64,000 bases of DNA from Streptomyces cupreus (GCF_014257025.1 NZ_JACMSF010000011.1:62001-126000), one strand, 5' to 3'; positions 52,808-62,082 are shown, counted from the stretch's first letter. Translations and numbers: made by a program. The notes: generated from the sequence alone by a model not told the origin.

Positions 52808-52908
52808 GGCGTCACTCTCGCACGCGCGCGTGCAGCCCGGCAGCGGTATTTTGAGCGGTCCGTGCGCGGGAGCCGTATCCACGGGGAGGCCCCTGTATGG
52901 AGGAACAG

Positions 52909-53331
52909 ATGAAGGTGACCCGACCGATGCTCGCGGCGGTGGCGGTGCTGATGCTCGCGGGGTGTGGCTCCGGCGGCGACGAGAGCGCCGTACCGGAGAC
53001 GGCGTCCGGCAGTCTGGAGCAGTTGGCCGCCGAGGTGAAGTGCACGCCCGACATGCAGACCGACGCCGACGAGATCCGGCAGGCCCTCTGCAAGAACACC
53101 GGCGGCAAGTTCGTCCTCGCGACCTTCGCCACCGACCGCGGTCAGCGCGAGTGGCTGAACGGGGCGAAGGACTACGGCGGCTACTACCTCGTCGGCCGCA
53201 AATGGGTCGCCGTCGGCGCGGAGAAGACGGTCACAGCGCTGCAGAGCACGCTCGGGGGGACCATGGAGGAGGGTTCCGCCCACATGAATCCCGGTGGCAG
53301 TCACAACAACAGTGGCAGCCACCACGGCTGA
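52909..53331 (+). CDS. Small lipoprotein (140 aa)
   Basis: Secreted lipoprotein with signal peptide and lipobox LAGC at about residues 16-19 (MLAAVAVLMLAGCGSGGD). The mature domain of about 120 residues carries two cysteines (TPDMQTD and ALCKNTGG segments), and the low-complexity tail is rich in Gly, Ser, Asn and His. The ATG at 52909 has GGAGGA upstream; an ATG at 52897 is also in frame. No function is known to me. A shared hairpin separates it from the convergent DUF1996 gene. Confidence 0.8.
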   Translation: MKVTRPMLAAVAVLMLAGCGSGGDESAVPETASGSLEQLAAEVKCTPDMQTDADEIRQALCKNTGGKFVLATFATDRGQREWLNGAKDYGGYYLVGRKWVAVGAEKTVTALQSTLGGTMEEGSAHMNPGGSHNNSGSHHG

Positions 53332-53354
53332 CCGAACAGTCCGGAACCAAGCGA

Positions 53355-53386
53355 AAGCCGGCGGTGGGAAATCCCACCGCCGGCTT
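53355..53386. terminator. Bidirectional terminator between lipoprotein and DUF1996 genes
   Basis: AAGCCGGCGGTGGG (53355-53368) pairs perfectly with 53373-53386 around a four-base loop. It lies between convergent genes. Confidence 0.82.
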
Positions 53387-53401
53387 CCCCATGGCTCAGA
53401 A

Positions 53402-54952
53402 CTACTGGCAGTCCTGGCCGCTGTTGATGCAGTTGACCATCTCGTTCATCAGGTTCTCGTCGAAGAAGTTGATGAAGTCGTTGTGGTCGGTGATCGGCTT
53501 GTGCAGCTGCTCCGGGAAGGAGTCGATCGCGAACGGGTTCACGACCTGCCCGTTGTTGATCTGCGGGGCCGGGACGTCGTAGACCAGGCGGACCTGGAGC
53601 TGGGGGATGGCCTGGAAGCCGTTCGAGCAGCTGCCGTCCGCCTCGACGAAGTCCACGTGCGTGCGGTGGTTGGCGCTGTCGATGTTCTGGCCGTCCCAGC
53701 AGCTCTGGAAGTTGGACGTCCGCACCACGCTGCTGCCCTCGGGGCAGATCGGGTACTTGTCCGTCACCTGCCGGTCCTCGAAGCCGGTGCAGCTCCAGGA
53801 GGTGTTGGCGTTGTTCAGGCCGTTGGTGAAGGACTTGGCGTCACCGGTGATGATGCGCAGGGCCGTCGGCATCGCGACGACATCGCTGGTCCGGTTGCCG
53901 ACGAACTTCAGCTCCGCCTGGCTGGCCTCGACGATCTTGCCGACGTTGCCGTCCTGACCGCCACCGGCCTGACCCTGGTCGATGTCCTGCGTACCGTCCT
54001 GGATACGCAGCACCGGCCAGAAGTACGACGACTTGTCACCCTGGTTCTGGCAGGTGGTGTCGCCGTTCGCCAGGTCCTCGTCGCTCGCGAAGGCGTTGTT
54101 GGCCTGGTTGCCGACGTAGTCGTGCTGGTGCTGCGCACCGTTGCTGACACCGGGAGCGACGATCACGTTGTCCGAGTTGCGGTTCTCGTTCTCGTTGACG
54201 CCGCAGTTCGTGGTGAAGCTGCCCGTCGAACCGCCGTCGCCGTTCGCGGCCAGACCGTTCGGCAGGTTGCGCGAGTTGGGCTGGACGTCCTCGATGTTGA
54301 TGAAGTCGTCGGCCACCGGGCCGTTGCCGGCCTGACCGCCGTTGCCGCCCTGCTCCTGACCGCCGTCCTGATCCTGGTCCTGACCGCCGTCCTGACCGTC
54401 GTTGTTCTGGTCCTGACCGTCCTGACCGTCCTGACCGTCGTTGTTCTGGTCCCCGCCGTCGCCGTCGACGACCTGCGGCTGCTCGGCCGGGACGCCCTGG
54501 CACTCGGCGAGGTCCTGCAGACCCTGCGGAGCCTTGCCACCGACGCGGTTGATGTTGATGCCGATCCGGTCGAGGGTGGCCACCCGCTTGGACTTCAGCG
54601 GGCCGAGGATGGCGTTGTTGACGTAGTTCGGGTCACCCGCCTGCGCCTGGCGCGTCTCGGCGAGACGCGTGTAGGCGTCCGTGATCTGCCTGTCGAGGAG
54701 CGCCAGCTCCTTGGCGACGCCTCCGCGCGCGCTCTCCGGCACGTCCGTCAGCTTCTGGCCGACGTCCGGGCAGTTGATCGTCGCGACCTGGGCGGCCGTG
54801 GCCTTCGTCCGGTTCCCTCCGGAGTCGTCTTCATGTGCCGAAGCGTAGAAGTTGGCCCATACAAGCCCGCCCCCACCGAGCGCTAGGGCCGCCGATGCGG
54901 CTATGGCCTTGGTGGCCAGCGGCGTACGGCGTTTTCTTGTGTTGCGTCCCAT
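53402..54952 (-). CDS. Secreted DUF1996 protein with Asp/Gln/Asn-rich linker
   Basis: 516-residue exported protein. Its twin-Arg-like basic N terminus ([20 protein letters not shown]) and hydrophobic segment span residues 1-38. A helical region covers about 50-150, and a low-complexity linker of [16 protein letters not shown] type covers about 158-205. The C-terminal DUF1996 domain contains [19 protein letters not shown] and ANHRTHVDF. Bacterial DUF1996 proteins are secreted and of unknown function; His-rich motifs suggest a metal or enzymatic site. The start has AGGAG five bases upstream. Confidence 0.85.
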   Translation of the reverse strand: MGRNTRKRRTPLATKAIAASAALALGGGGLVWANFYASAHEDDSGGNRTKATAAQVATINCPDVGQKLTDVPESARGGVAKELALLDRQITDAYTRLAETRQAQAGDPNYVNNAILGPLKSKRVATLDRIGININRVGGKAPQGLQDLAECQGVPAEQPQVVDGDGGDQNNDGQDGQDGQDQNNDGQDGGQDQDQDGGQEQGGNGGQAGNGPVADDFINIEDVQPNSRNLPNGLAANGDGGSTGSFTTNCGVNENENRNSDNVIVAPGVSNGAQHQHDYVGNQANNAFASDEDLANGDTTCQNQGDKSSYFWPVLRIQDGTQDIDQGQAGGGQDGNVGKIVEASQAELKFVGNRTSDVVAMPTALRIITGDAKSFTNGLNNANTSWSCTGFEDRQVTDKYPICPEGSSVVRTSNFQSCWDGQNIDSANHRTHVDFVEADGSCSNGFQAIPQLQVRLVYDVPAPQINNGQVVNPFAIDSFPEQLHKPITDHNDFINFFDENLMNEMVNCINSGQDCQ

Positions 54953-55061
54953 GGAACTCCTCTGACTTCCTTGCGGGGCAGCGAGGCGCCCGACAGGAGT
55001 GAAGCGGCTCCCTCTCATACGGAGGGCGTCCCACGGGTGTTCAGTCGTCTCGGGAATTGAT

Positions 55062-55097
55062 GGGAAGTTGGTGAGGGCACTGTGGAACCAACTTCCC
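55062..55097. promoter_or_regulatory. Inverted repeat upstream of the DUF1996 gene
   Basis: GGGAAGTTGGT (55062-55072) and its exact complement (55087-55097) flank a 14-base spacer, about 110 bases upstream of the DUF1996 start. It could be an operator, or a terminator of the truncated gene that ends at 55153. Confidence 0.4.
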
Positions 55098-55152
55098 CAG
55101 AAATACCGGGAGTTGTTGATCCCGCACGGCGGGTGCACGGGCCGGTCCGTTT

Positions 55153-55986
55153 TCAGCGGCCGTGGTCGAGATACGCGAGAACCGCCAGCACGCGACGGTT
55201 GTCGTCGTCCGACACCTCCAGGCCCTATTTGGCGAAGATATTGGCGGTGTGCTTCGCGATCGCCCGTTCCGTGACGACGAGCCGGTCGGCGATCGTCGCG
55301 TTCGACCGCCCCTGCGCCATCAGCTCCAGCACCTCCGTCTCGCGGGGCGTGAGCCGCGCCGGCGGCTGGTCGTCGGCCGCGCGCCGGGTCAGCAGCTGCT
55401 GGATCACCTGCGGGTCCATCGCCGTACCGCCCGCCGCGACCCGCCGTACGGCGTCCACGAACTGGTCCGCGTCGAACACCCGGTCCTTCAGCAGATACCC
55501 CACCCCGCCGCTGCCGTCGGCCAGCAACTCCCGTGCGTACAGCTGCTCCCGCCACAGCCCCGCCGCCAGCGCGAACCCCTCCAGCGGGTACAGCACCAGC
55601 ACGGCCGGCAACAGCGCGGTCACGAAACCCGCCGTCATGTCGACCGGCAGCCACCGCAGATCCCGCCAGGTCGCCGGGTCGCGCAGCATCCCGAAGGTGC
55701 GGGTCCAGGGGTTGGCGTCCTTCGGTATCGGCCGGTACGCCGGAGGGATCCGCACCCCGCCCCACTGTGCCGCGATTACCCGCCGCCAGTTCGCGAACGC
55801 CCGTACCCCCGTCAGCACCCACGGTGTCGTCACGATCCCGACCCCGATCGGGATCAGCGCGATGGACACCAGGGAGAGCGTGAAACAGAGAACGGCCCCC
55901 GGCAGCAGCACCAGCGCAAGCCCGGGTCCCCGTAGTGCCGCCAGCACCATGCACCGTGCCCTGCTCTTCGCCTCTGTGGTCGTCAT
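55153..55986 (-). pseudogene. Fused sensor-kinase/LuxR response-regulator relic with premature amber stop
   Basis: One frame joins two genes. Residues 1 to about 147 ([20 protein letters not shown] onward) are the four-helix sensor region of a Streptomyces two-component kinase. From about residue 149 ([20 protein letters not shown]) it is the C-terminal part of a NarL/LuxR response regulator. This includes its HTH ([20 protein letters not shown], then [16 protein letters not shown]). The kinase catalytic domains and most of the receiver are missing; the junction is near 55540-55552. A TAG at 55225-55227 stops the frame inside the HTH domain. In-frame sequence continues as [20 protein letters not shown] to a TGA at 55153. 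A deletion followed by a nonsense mutation explains this. Confidence 0.85.
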
Positions 55987-56040
55987 GCCGCAAGTCTGGA
56001 CGAGCCGGGGGGAGCGGGTCACGGGGCCGAACACCCCGCT

Positions 56041-56102
56041 CAGGGGGTGGTGCCAGATACACCCCCGGGCTCAGGGGGTGGCGCCAGGAGCACCCCCGGC
56101 CG
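56041..56102. repeat. 31-base imperfect tandem duplication at the end of the epimerase gene
   Basis: Two copies of a 31-base unit beginning CAGGGGGTGG start at 56041 and 56072 and match at about 25 of 31 positions. The second copy is the 3' end of the epimerase-like gene. Each copy contains GGGGGTG and CACCCCC arms, so the duplicate lying before the kinase relic could double as an operator. Confidence 0.6.
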
Positions 56103-57093
56103 ACGCCAGCACCTTCGCCTCCACCTCCGGGTCCAGGCCCTTCGTCGACCGGTCCAGGCGCTGCGGCGCCGTACCGCCGAGGCCCTGCAGCCAGCTCCAG
56201 GTGTCGGCGACGGTCTCCTCGACGGGGCGGCAGCGCAGCCCCGTCGCCACGGCCCGGGAGACGTCCGCAGAGTGCAGCGCGTCGTGCAGATCGCTGCCCG
56301 GCGGCACCCACACCGGCAACTGGATCCAGGGTTCGATCCCGGCCTCCAGGATCAACTCCGGCTCGGTCCAGCGCAGTTCGGCCCGGCCGCCGGTGACCGC
56401 CGCGCACGCGTCGAGCAGGGTGCCCATCGTGGCGTGTCCCGAGGGGCCGATCAGGTTGTACGGGCCGCTCAACTTCTGTTCCGCGGCGCCGAGGATCCAC
56501 TGCGCGAGGTCGCGGACGTCGACGTACTGGATCGGCAGCTCCCGCGGTCCAGGGGCCAGCACCGGGCCGCCGCGGGCCATACGGTTCAGCCACCAGGGCA
56601 GCCGGCCGACGTTCTCGTACGGCCCGATGATCAGCCCCGCCCGCACCAGCGCCGAGCGGTCGGGCCCGAAGGCGTCGAGGACGGCCAGCTCGGCGCCGCG
56701 TTTGTCCTGGGCGTACGCGGTCTGCCCGGCGTCGGGGGAGGCGCCGGTCACCAGTGCCGCGTCCTCGGTGTAACCGGCGGGCGGGGCCCAGTCGTACACC
56801 GAGCAGCTGGACACGTAGACGTACCGCGCGACGCGGTCCCGGAGCAGCTGTGCGGCGTCCCGTACCGCGCGCGGCGCCGACGACCAGGTGTCGACGACGA
56901 CGTCCCACTCGCCGCCTTCCTCCAGCGCGGCGAGCCCGTCCGGGGCGGTGCGGTCGCCGTGCAACGCCCTTGCCCCGGGCGGGGCTTCGTGCCGCCCCCG
57001 GTTGAAGACGGTCACCTCCCAGTCCCGCCCGAGCGCCGCCTCGACCACGGCCCGCCCCACGAACTCCGTACCACCCAGCACCAGAAGTCTCAT
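56071..57093 (-). CDS. NAD-dependent epimerase/dehydratase-family reductase
   Basis: 340-residue extended short-chain dehydrogenase-like protein. The N-terminal Rossmann motif reads [20 protein letters not shown], with [13 protein letters not shown] forming the second strand that selects the cofactor. The active-site tyrosine region is less canonical ([14 protein letters not shown]). It resembles streptomycete proteins labelled epimerase or reductase that modify sugars or other small substrates. The last residues AGGAPGATP are encoded by one copy of a tandem duplication. Substrate unknown. Confidence 0.82.
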   Translation of the reverse strand: MRLLVLGGTEFVGRAVVEAALGRDWEVTVFNRGRHEAPPGARALHGDRTAPDGLAALEEGGEWDVVVDTWSSAPRAVRDAAQLLRDRVARYVYVSSCSVYDWAPPAGYTEDAALVTGASPDAGQTAYAQDKRGAELAVLDAFGPDRSALVRAGLIIGPYENVGRLPWWLNRMARGGPVLAPGPRELPIQYVDVRDLAQWILGAAEQKLSGPYNLIGPSGHATMGTLLDACAAVTGGRAELRWTEPELILEAGIEPWIQLPVWVPPGSDLHDALHSADVSRAVATGLRCRPVEETVADTWSWLQGLGGTAPQRLDRSTKGLDPEVEAKVLASAGGAPGATP

Positions 57094-57142
57094 GAGGGTG
57101 ACTCTGCCCTGCTCGGGCGCGGCTGGGAACAGGACTCTGCCG

Positions 57143-58936
57143 TCAGCAGATCACCTCGGCGGTCGCCAACAGCTCCCGCAGGGCGTCCCGGACGGTGTAG
57201 TCGAGGTGCCGGCCCTCGGTGTTCATCACGTCGGAGGCGACCCGGCGCGGCGATTCGGCCGCCCGCCGCAGCGGGGCCACGGCGAAGCGGGGGAGGAGAC
57301 CGATCTCAGTGAGTGTCTCCACGGCGCGCAGCTCTCGGGGGTAGAACCTCTCGGTCGAGGCCAGGGGGCGGGCGATGGGCTCCACGGTGTCCTCGGTGCG
57401 GCCGGTGATGCGCCAGACGGCCAGCGCGGCCTCGGCCCGGTAGGCGGCGATCCGGTCGGCGGCGAGGAACGGCTCGATGAGCGGCAGCAGGGGCCTGGCT
57501 GCGGGGCCGAGCTCACCGGCGCGGCCCGCCGACCACGACGACTCGTCGCGCTCCAACTCCCGCCGCAGGACGGCCAGGGCAGGCCCGGGGTCCCCGCTCA
57601 CCCGGTGATGCGCCACCGCGGCGCGCGTCCGCAGGTCGGCGTGGTCGATCCCGGTCGCCGCCAGCAGCGCCCGCTCGGCCACTTCGCCGCCCGCCGCGCC
57701 CAGCCGGCCGAGCACCTCCACGGCGGGCCCCGCGTACCCGCTCGACAGCCGCGGCACCAGTGCGGCCAGCTCCTCGACGATCTCCGCCGCCACCTCCGGG
57801 TACCCCGTCAGCACCCCCGTCAGATACGGGGACATCTCCTCCGGCCGATGGGCCATGGCCCGCGCCACCGCCCGCGCCACGGGCAGCGCGTCGGCCCCGA
57901 AGGTCTCGGTCACCGCCACGACGGCCCGGAACACCTCGTACGGAACGGGCGGCGGACCGGAGTTCTCGTGGATCAGCCGTACGGCCTCCTCGATCGCCTC
58001 CGGCGCATGCGCGCGGGCCAGCGCGTCGACCGCCGCCGCCCGCGTGTGCGGATCCCCCGCCAGATACGGCCGCACATGGTCCCGTACGCGCGCGTGCTGC
58101 TCCGCCGGCAGTACGCAGGCCAGTTGCGCCAGTTCCCGAAGCTCCCAGGACTCCAGCTCGCCCAGCGCCCACGGCAGGACGTCCGCCTCGCGGTCCCGCC
58201 AGCGCCCCACGATCTCGAAGGCGAGCGGCACCCCGCCGGCTAGGGCCCGCACGGCTGCCTCGGGGTCCTCCAGGAGGCGCTCGGTGAAGGGCTCGTACGG
58301 GCTCGGCCAGTAGCCGCGCTGCCGCTCGTGCGGGTCGGCCGCGTAGGCCCGCGCGCCGATGTCCACCAGGTCGTGGGGGAGCGGCAGTTCGGCCGTACGC
58401 AGCAGATCCTCGGCCGCCGCGAGCCGCACCCGGGGCTCGGGGTCCGTGAGCAGCGCGTGCCGCCAGTCGCCCTCGCCCGGTTCCAGCAGCGCCAGCGCGG
58501 TCACCACATGGCCGCGCACGACCGGGTCGGGCTCCTGCGTGAGGCGTGCCCGCAGCAGGGGCAGGGCGTCCTGGTGACGGCATGCGACGACGGCCGACAG
58601 CACGGCGTGGCGGGTGCCCGGGTCGGCGTCGTGCGCGTAGGGCAGCAGGGACGGCAGCTCGGCGGTGACCGTCCGCCGTGTCGGTTCGGCGCCGTCGGAC
58701 CAGTCGGTGCGGTCCGCGAGATCGCCGAGCAGCTCCAGCAACTCCGCCCGGTGACCGGGCAGTTGACGGGCGAGCCGGGCCAGCTCCGGCACCGCGCGCC
58801 CCGTCGCCGCGGCGAAGTCGTCGTCGCGCCACGCGGCGGAGACCAGCCACCCCAGCGCGGCTTCGCGCACGGCCACGTCGTCGGACTCCATGTCCCGCAG
58901 CAGGTCGGCCACGTCCGGTATGCCGTCGATCTCCAT
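57143..58936 (-). CDS. HEAT-repeat protein (597 aa)
   Basis: Soluble all-helical solenoid. HEAT/PBS-lyase-like repeats recur throughout: SDDVAVREAALGWLVSAAW, DADPGTRHAVLSAVVACRHQ, EPDPVVRGHVVTALALLE, DPEPRVRLAAAEDLLRTAE and AGDPHTRAAAVDALARAHA. Such proteins are scaffolds or adaptors. There is no enzymatic motif and no signal peptide. The ATG at 58936 (MEIDGIPDVADLLRDM) fits the first repeat. It is convergent with nothing and follows glnII on the same strand beyond a strong terminator. Confidence 0.82.
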   Translation of the reverse strand: MEIDGIPDVADLLRDMESDDVAVREAALGWLVSAAWRDDDFAAATGRAVPELARLARQLPGHRAELLELLGDLADRTDWSDGAEPTRRTVTAELPSLLPYAHDADPGTRHAVLSAVVACRHQDALPLLRARLTQEPDPVVRGHVVTALALLEPGEGDWRHALLTDPEPRVRLAAAEDLLRTAELPLPHDLVDIGARAYAADPHERQRGYWPSPYEPFTERLLEDPEAAVRALAGGVPLAFEIVGRWRDREADVLPWALGELESWELRELAQLACVLPAEQHARVRDHVRPYLAGDPHTRAAAVDALARAHAPEAIEEAVRLIHENSGPPPVPYEVFRAVVAVTETFGADALPVARAVARAMAHRPEEMSPYLTGVLTGYPEVAAEIVEELAALVPRLSSGYAGPAVEVLGRLGAAGGEVAERALLAATGIDHADLRTRAAVAHHRVSGDPGPALAVLRRELERDESSWSAGRAGELGPAARPLLPLIEPFLAADRIAAYRAEAALAVWRITGRTEDTVEPIARPLASTERFYPRELRAVETLTEIGLLPRFAVAPLRRAAESPRRVASDVMNTEGRHLDYTVRDALRELLATAEVIC

Positions 58937-58951
58937 GGGCGCACGATACGC

Positions 58952-58987
58952 ACAAGGGGCGCCCACCAGATGGCGGGCGCCCCTTGT
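58952..58987 (-). terminator. Terminator after glnII
   Basis: ACAAGGGGCGCCC (58952-58964) pairs perfectly with 58975-58987 across a ten-base loop, 14 bases after the glnII stop. Confidence 0.85.
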
Positions 58988-59001
58988 CGGGAGGCTGCGG
59001 A

Positions 59002-60030
59002 TCAGACCTGGCCGGCCTTCTCCAGGGCGGAGCAGCAGGTGTCGACGATCAGGCGGGTCACCACGTACGGGTCGACGTTGGCGTTCGGACGGCGGTCCTC
59101 GATGTAGCCCTTGCCGTCCTTCTCGACCTGCCACGGGATGCGGACCGAGGCACCACGGTCGGAGACGCCGTAGGAGAACTTGTCCCACGGGGCGGTCTCG
59201 TGCAGACCGGTCAGACGGTCGTCGATGCCGGCGCCGTAGTTCTTGACGTGGTCGAGCGGCTTGGAGCCCTCACCGAGCGACTCGCACGCGGTGATGATCG
59301 CGTCGTAGCCCTCGCGCATCGCCTTGGTGGAGAAGTTGGTGTGGGCGCCGGCGCCGTTCCAGTCGCCCTTGACCGGCTTGGGGTCGAGGGTGGCGGCGAT
59401 ACCGAAGTCCTCGGCGGTGCGATAGAGCAGCCAGCGGGCCACCCACATCTGGTCGGAGACCTCCAGCGGGGACAGCGGGCCGACCTGGAACTCCCACTGG
59501 CCGGGCATGACCTCGGCGTTGATGCCGGAGAGGCCCAGACCCGCCTTCAGGCAGTTGTCCAGGTGGGCCTCGACGACGTCACGGCCGAAGATCTCGTCGG
59601 CGCCGACGCCGCAGTAGTAGCCGCCCTGCGGGGCCGGGAAGCCGCCCTTGGGGAAGCCGAGCGGGTAGCCGTCCTTGAAGAACGTGTACTCCTGCTCGAT
59701 GCCGAAGATCGGCTCCTGGGAGGCGAACTTCTCGGCGACCTCGACCAGCGCGGCGCGGGTGTTCGTGGGGTGCGGGGTCATGTCGATGTTCAGGACCTCG
59801 CACAGGACGAGGATGTCGTCGCCGCCGCGGATCGGGTCCGGGCAGGAGAAGACCGGCTTGAGCACGCAGTCCGAGGCGTGGCCCTCGGCCTGGTTCGTGG
59901 AGGACCCGTCGAAGCCCCAGATCGGCAGCTCGGCGCCCTTGGCGTCGTCGCCAAGGATCTTGGTCTTCGAACGCAGCTTGGCCGTCGGCTCGGTGCCGTC
60001 GATCCAGATGTACTCAGCCTTGAAGCTCAC
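59002..60030 (-). CDS. glnII: Glutamine synthetase II (eukaryotic-type)
   Basis: 342-residue GSII enzyme that makes glutamine from glutamate, ammonia and ATP. Motifs include PIWGFDGSSTNQAEGHASDC, GIEQEYTFFKDGYPLGFP, GQWEFQVGP and the ATP-binding KPVKGDWNGAGAHTNFST. The eukaryotic-type, octameric GSII is typical of Streptomyces and Frankia. It is not regulated by adenylylation, so control should be transcriptional; a GlnR box array lies upstream. GTG start at 60030 (MSFKAEYIWIDGTEP) with GAAGGA eight bases before it. Confidence 0.96.
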   Translation of the reverse strand: MSFKAEYIWIDGTEPTAKLRSKTKILGDDAKGAELPIWGFDGSSTNQAEGHASDCVLKPVFSCPDPIRGGDDILVLCEVLNIDMTPHPTNTRAALVEVAEKFASQEPIFGIEQEYTFFKDGYPLGFPKGGFPAPQGGYYCGVGADEIFGRDVVEAHLDNCLKAGLGLSGINAEVMPGQWEFQVGPLSPLEVSDQMWVARWLLYRTAEDFGIAATLDPKPVKGDWNGAGAHTNFSTKAMREGYDAIITACESLGEGSKPLDHVKNYGAGIDDRLTGLHETAPWDKFSYGVSDRGASVRIPWQVEKDGKGYIEDRRPNANVDPYVVTRLIVDTCCSALEKAGQV

Positions 60031-60132
60031 GGGCCACATCCTTCGGGGTGGGTCTCTAGGCGCACTTGCGGGTGCTGCGGCGCTGCGGCACTGGGGCGCC
60101 GCGCTTGATGCCCGCGAGCCTGTCAACAGGCG

Positions 60133-60170
60133 ATTTCCCGGTCATTGCTCGAATGTGAACCCCGTGTTAC
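60133..60170 (-). promoter_or_regulatory. GlnR-type box array upstream of glnII
   Basis: Read on the glnII strand, four five-base boxes follow at six-base spacing: GTAAC, TTCAC, GCAAT and GAAAT. This matches the GlnR pattern (GTnAC-n6-GnAAC and repeats) that activates glnII under nitrogen limitation. The array lies about 100-140 bases upstream of the glnII start, a normal activator position. The remaining 60171-60362 region holds the hairpin at 60282-60318 and nothing else I can name. Confidence 0.7.
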
Positions 60171-60281
60171 CTGGTGGTGCTGTGGTGCGACTCACGCTGT
60201 GAGGGCCGGGCGGACGGCGGCGAGGGCGGTCGTGGAGCGTGCGGCCGCCGTCCCCCGGACTCGTATGCGATGAGATTGAGC

Positions 60282-60318
60282 GGCGACCGGCTGCCCCCCG
60301 CGGTAACAGCCGGTCGCC
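60282..60318 (-). terminator. Terminator after the RlpA-like secreted protein gene
   Basis: GGCGACCGGCTG (60282-60293) pairs perfectly with 60307-60318 across a 13-base loop, 45 bases beyond the end of the gene at 60363. Confidence 0.75.
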
Positions 60319-60362
60319 CTCAGGGGTGCCTCAGAGGCGCCCCCGAGGCCGGAGCTCGGGGC

Positions 60363-61028
60363 TCACCCCACCTTCTCGATCACGGCCCGGCGGATCAGGA
60401 ACTTGCCGGGCTCGCGGACCTGCTCGAAGGCCGCGTTGTTCAGCAGGACACAGGAGCCGGAGACCGAGGTGACCTCCACCGTCGTGGACTTGTTGTTGTC
60501 CAGGTTGGTGACCTTCAGCTTGGTGCCGGCCGGGAACTGGTTGCTGGACGCGGCAGGGGCGCCGCCCTCACCGGAGAGGGTGACGGTGGAGCCGTTGCAG
60601 ACCTGCTCCCCGGCCCCAGCCGCAGGCTGCGAGGGCTCGGCGGGCTGGGCCTGCTCCGCCGGCTGTTCCGCCTCTTCCGACTGCGCGGGAGGCGCGGCGG
60701 GCTGTGCGGCCTGGGAGCCCTGAGCCGACTCCCCGACGACGCACCCGGACGCCTCCTGCTGGACCTTGATCTGCTTGATGACCGCCTCGCGGTTGGCGAT
60801 GCGGGCCTGCGACTGCGCGTCCGGATTGGCCTTCTGGTCCGCGATGAACCGCTCGTTGTTGCCGAGCGCGGTGGCGAGGCCCTGGCAGACACTCGACTCC
60901 GCGGCGGTCTTCGGCGGCGCGGCGTTCGAGGTGCTCGCCATGACGAAGGCACCACCGCCCGCCACCGTCGCGGCACTGACGAGCAGCGCGACCTTCTTCT
61001 TCGTACTGAGCGTTCTCCTGCGTGACAT
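60363..61028 (-). CDS. Secreted protein with RlpA-like double-psi beta-barrel domain
   Basis: 221-residue exported protein. Signal peptide or anchor lies at residues 1-35 (TKKKVALLVSAATVAGGGAF). A helical Cys-containing region covers about 45-95, and a Pro/Ala/Gln/Glu-rich linker covers about 100-140. The C-terminal domain has FPAGTKLKVTNLDNNKSTTV, a VSGSCVLLNNAAFEQV segment and PGKFLIRRAVIEKVG. This matches the RlpA/DPBB fold used by cell-wall-binding and lytic proteins. The DPBB catalytic Asp/His are not obvious, so it may only bind wall material. Followed by a clear terminator. Confidence 0.8.
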   Translation of the reverse strand: MSRRRTLSTKKKVALLVSAATVAGGGAFVMASTSNAAPPKTAAESSVCQGLATALGNNERFIADQKANPDAQSQARIANREAVIKQIKVQQEASGCVVGESAQGSQAAQPAAPPAQSEEAEQPAEQAQPAEPSQPAAGAGEQVCNGSTVTLSGEGGAPAASSNQFPAGTKLKVTNLDNNKSTTVEVTSVSGSCVLLNNAAFEQVREPGKFLIRRAVIEKVG

Positions 61029-61143
61029 AGCGCCTCCTGCGAGGTGGGGTGCTGTTCGCCGCTATGTACGAGATACCGAACGAAGTTACTCAGGCGTCAC
61101 ACAAGATATCCAAGTAACCTACGTCACATGGGAGTTGAGGCGT

Positions 61144-62082
61144 TCAGTCGTCCCCGTCCTCGTAGGCCACGACCGTGTCGTTGACGTGCTGAAGCAGCCC
61201 TTGCGTCTGCCGGGTGATCTCCTCCTCGCGTGTCGCGGAGCCGTCGCCCCACTGACCGTTGGCGAACACCACGGACCGCACGGTCATCAGCCGCTCGAAG
61301 ACTCCTGACGACCCCGGCGGCACGGTCGGCAGCCCCGCCTCCGGCGGCGGGTCGAGGGAGACGACCTGATAGGTCACCGGGTCCATCGACGCCATCATGA
61401 ACACCCGCGAGGCGTCCTCGGGGCGCTCGAAACTCAGCACGGAGACCGTCACCTGCGAGCGCCGGTCCGCGTCCGTGAACAGGGCCGCGGTCATCCGCGC
61501 GCACGGCTTGCCCTGCTCGATCAGCTCGGCCAGCTCCTGCGTCATCCCGGGCGTGCAGTCCGTGGTGGTCGCCCAGTCGACGCGCTCGTAGGTCGAACCG
61601 TCCTTGAGTGTCACGGTCTCCTGGGGGAACGCCTGCTCCGGGCTGATGATGGGGCGGGTCAGGAGCGAGGGCAGCGCGCTCGGGGCGTCGGACGGCATGC
61701 CGACGTCGACGCGGGGAACCGTGGGGGAGGCGGACGGCTCGGAGGTGGTGCTCGGCGTCGAGTCGGAGGCCGCCGCCGGGTCCTCGTCGTCGCCGCCGGT
61801 GAGCAGCAGGGCTCCGGCGACGACGGCCACGGCCAGCACCCCACCCGTCACTCCGGCCGCCACCCGCCGCCCGCGGCGCCGGCGCATCCGTATCCGCTCC
61901 TGCTCGGCTGCCCAGGCGGCATGGGGGTCCGGCTGGCCGGGGTACCGGTAAGGGGTCCCTGGGTACCCGTACGGCGGCTGCCCGTACGGTGCGGGCTCCG
62001 GCTGCCCGTAAGGTGAGGGCTCCGGTTGCCCGTAAGAATTCTGCGGCTGCCCGTACGGCGTTCCATGGTCACCGAGTGTCAT
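61144..62082 (-). CDS. Membrane protein with Tyr/Gln/Pro-rich cytoplasmic repeats
   Basis: 312-residue protein. The N-terminal 50 residues are a YGQPEP/PYGQP-type repeat. A basic stretch (RIRMRRRRGRRVAAG) precedes one transmembrane helix (about 75-95), a Ser/Thr/Pro linker and an extracytoplasmic domain of about 180 residues with no family I recognise (TTDCTPGMTQELAELIEQGK and later VFMMASMDPVTYQVVSLDP). Type II orientation is likely. The proline-rich tail could dock to cytoskeletal or SH3-like partners. Function unknown. Confidence 0.75.
   Translation of the reverse strand: MTLGDHGTPYGQPQNSYGQPEPSPYGQPEPAPYGQPPYGYPGTPYRYPGQPDPHAAWAAEQERIRMRRRRGRRVAAGVTGGVLAVAVVAGALLLTGGDDEDPAAASDSTPSTTSEPSASPTVPRVDVGMPSDAPSALPSLLTRPIISPEQAFPQETVTLKDGSTYERVDWATTTDCTPGMTQELAELIEQGKPCARMTAALFTDADRRSQVTVSVLSFERPEDASRVFMMASMDPVTYQVVSLDPPPEAGLPTVPPGSSGVFERLMTVRSVVFANGQWGDGSATREEEITRQTQGLLQHVNDTVVAYEDGDD

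Noticed and set aside
53402..56908. A 1168-codon frame running through the epimerase region, kinase relic and DUF1996 gene
   Set aside because: Only the last 516 codons look like protein, with a good ribosome binding site at their start. The upstream part is in the wrong frame relative to the epimerase-like gene and the relic.
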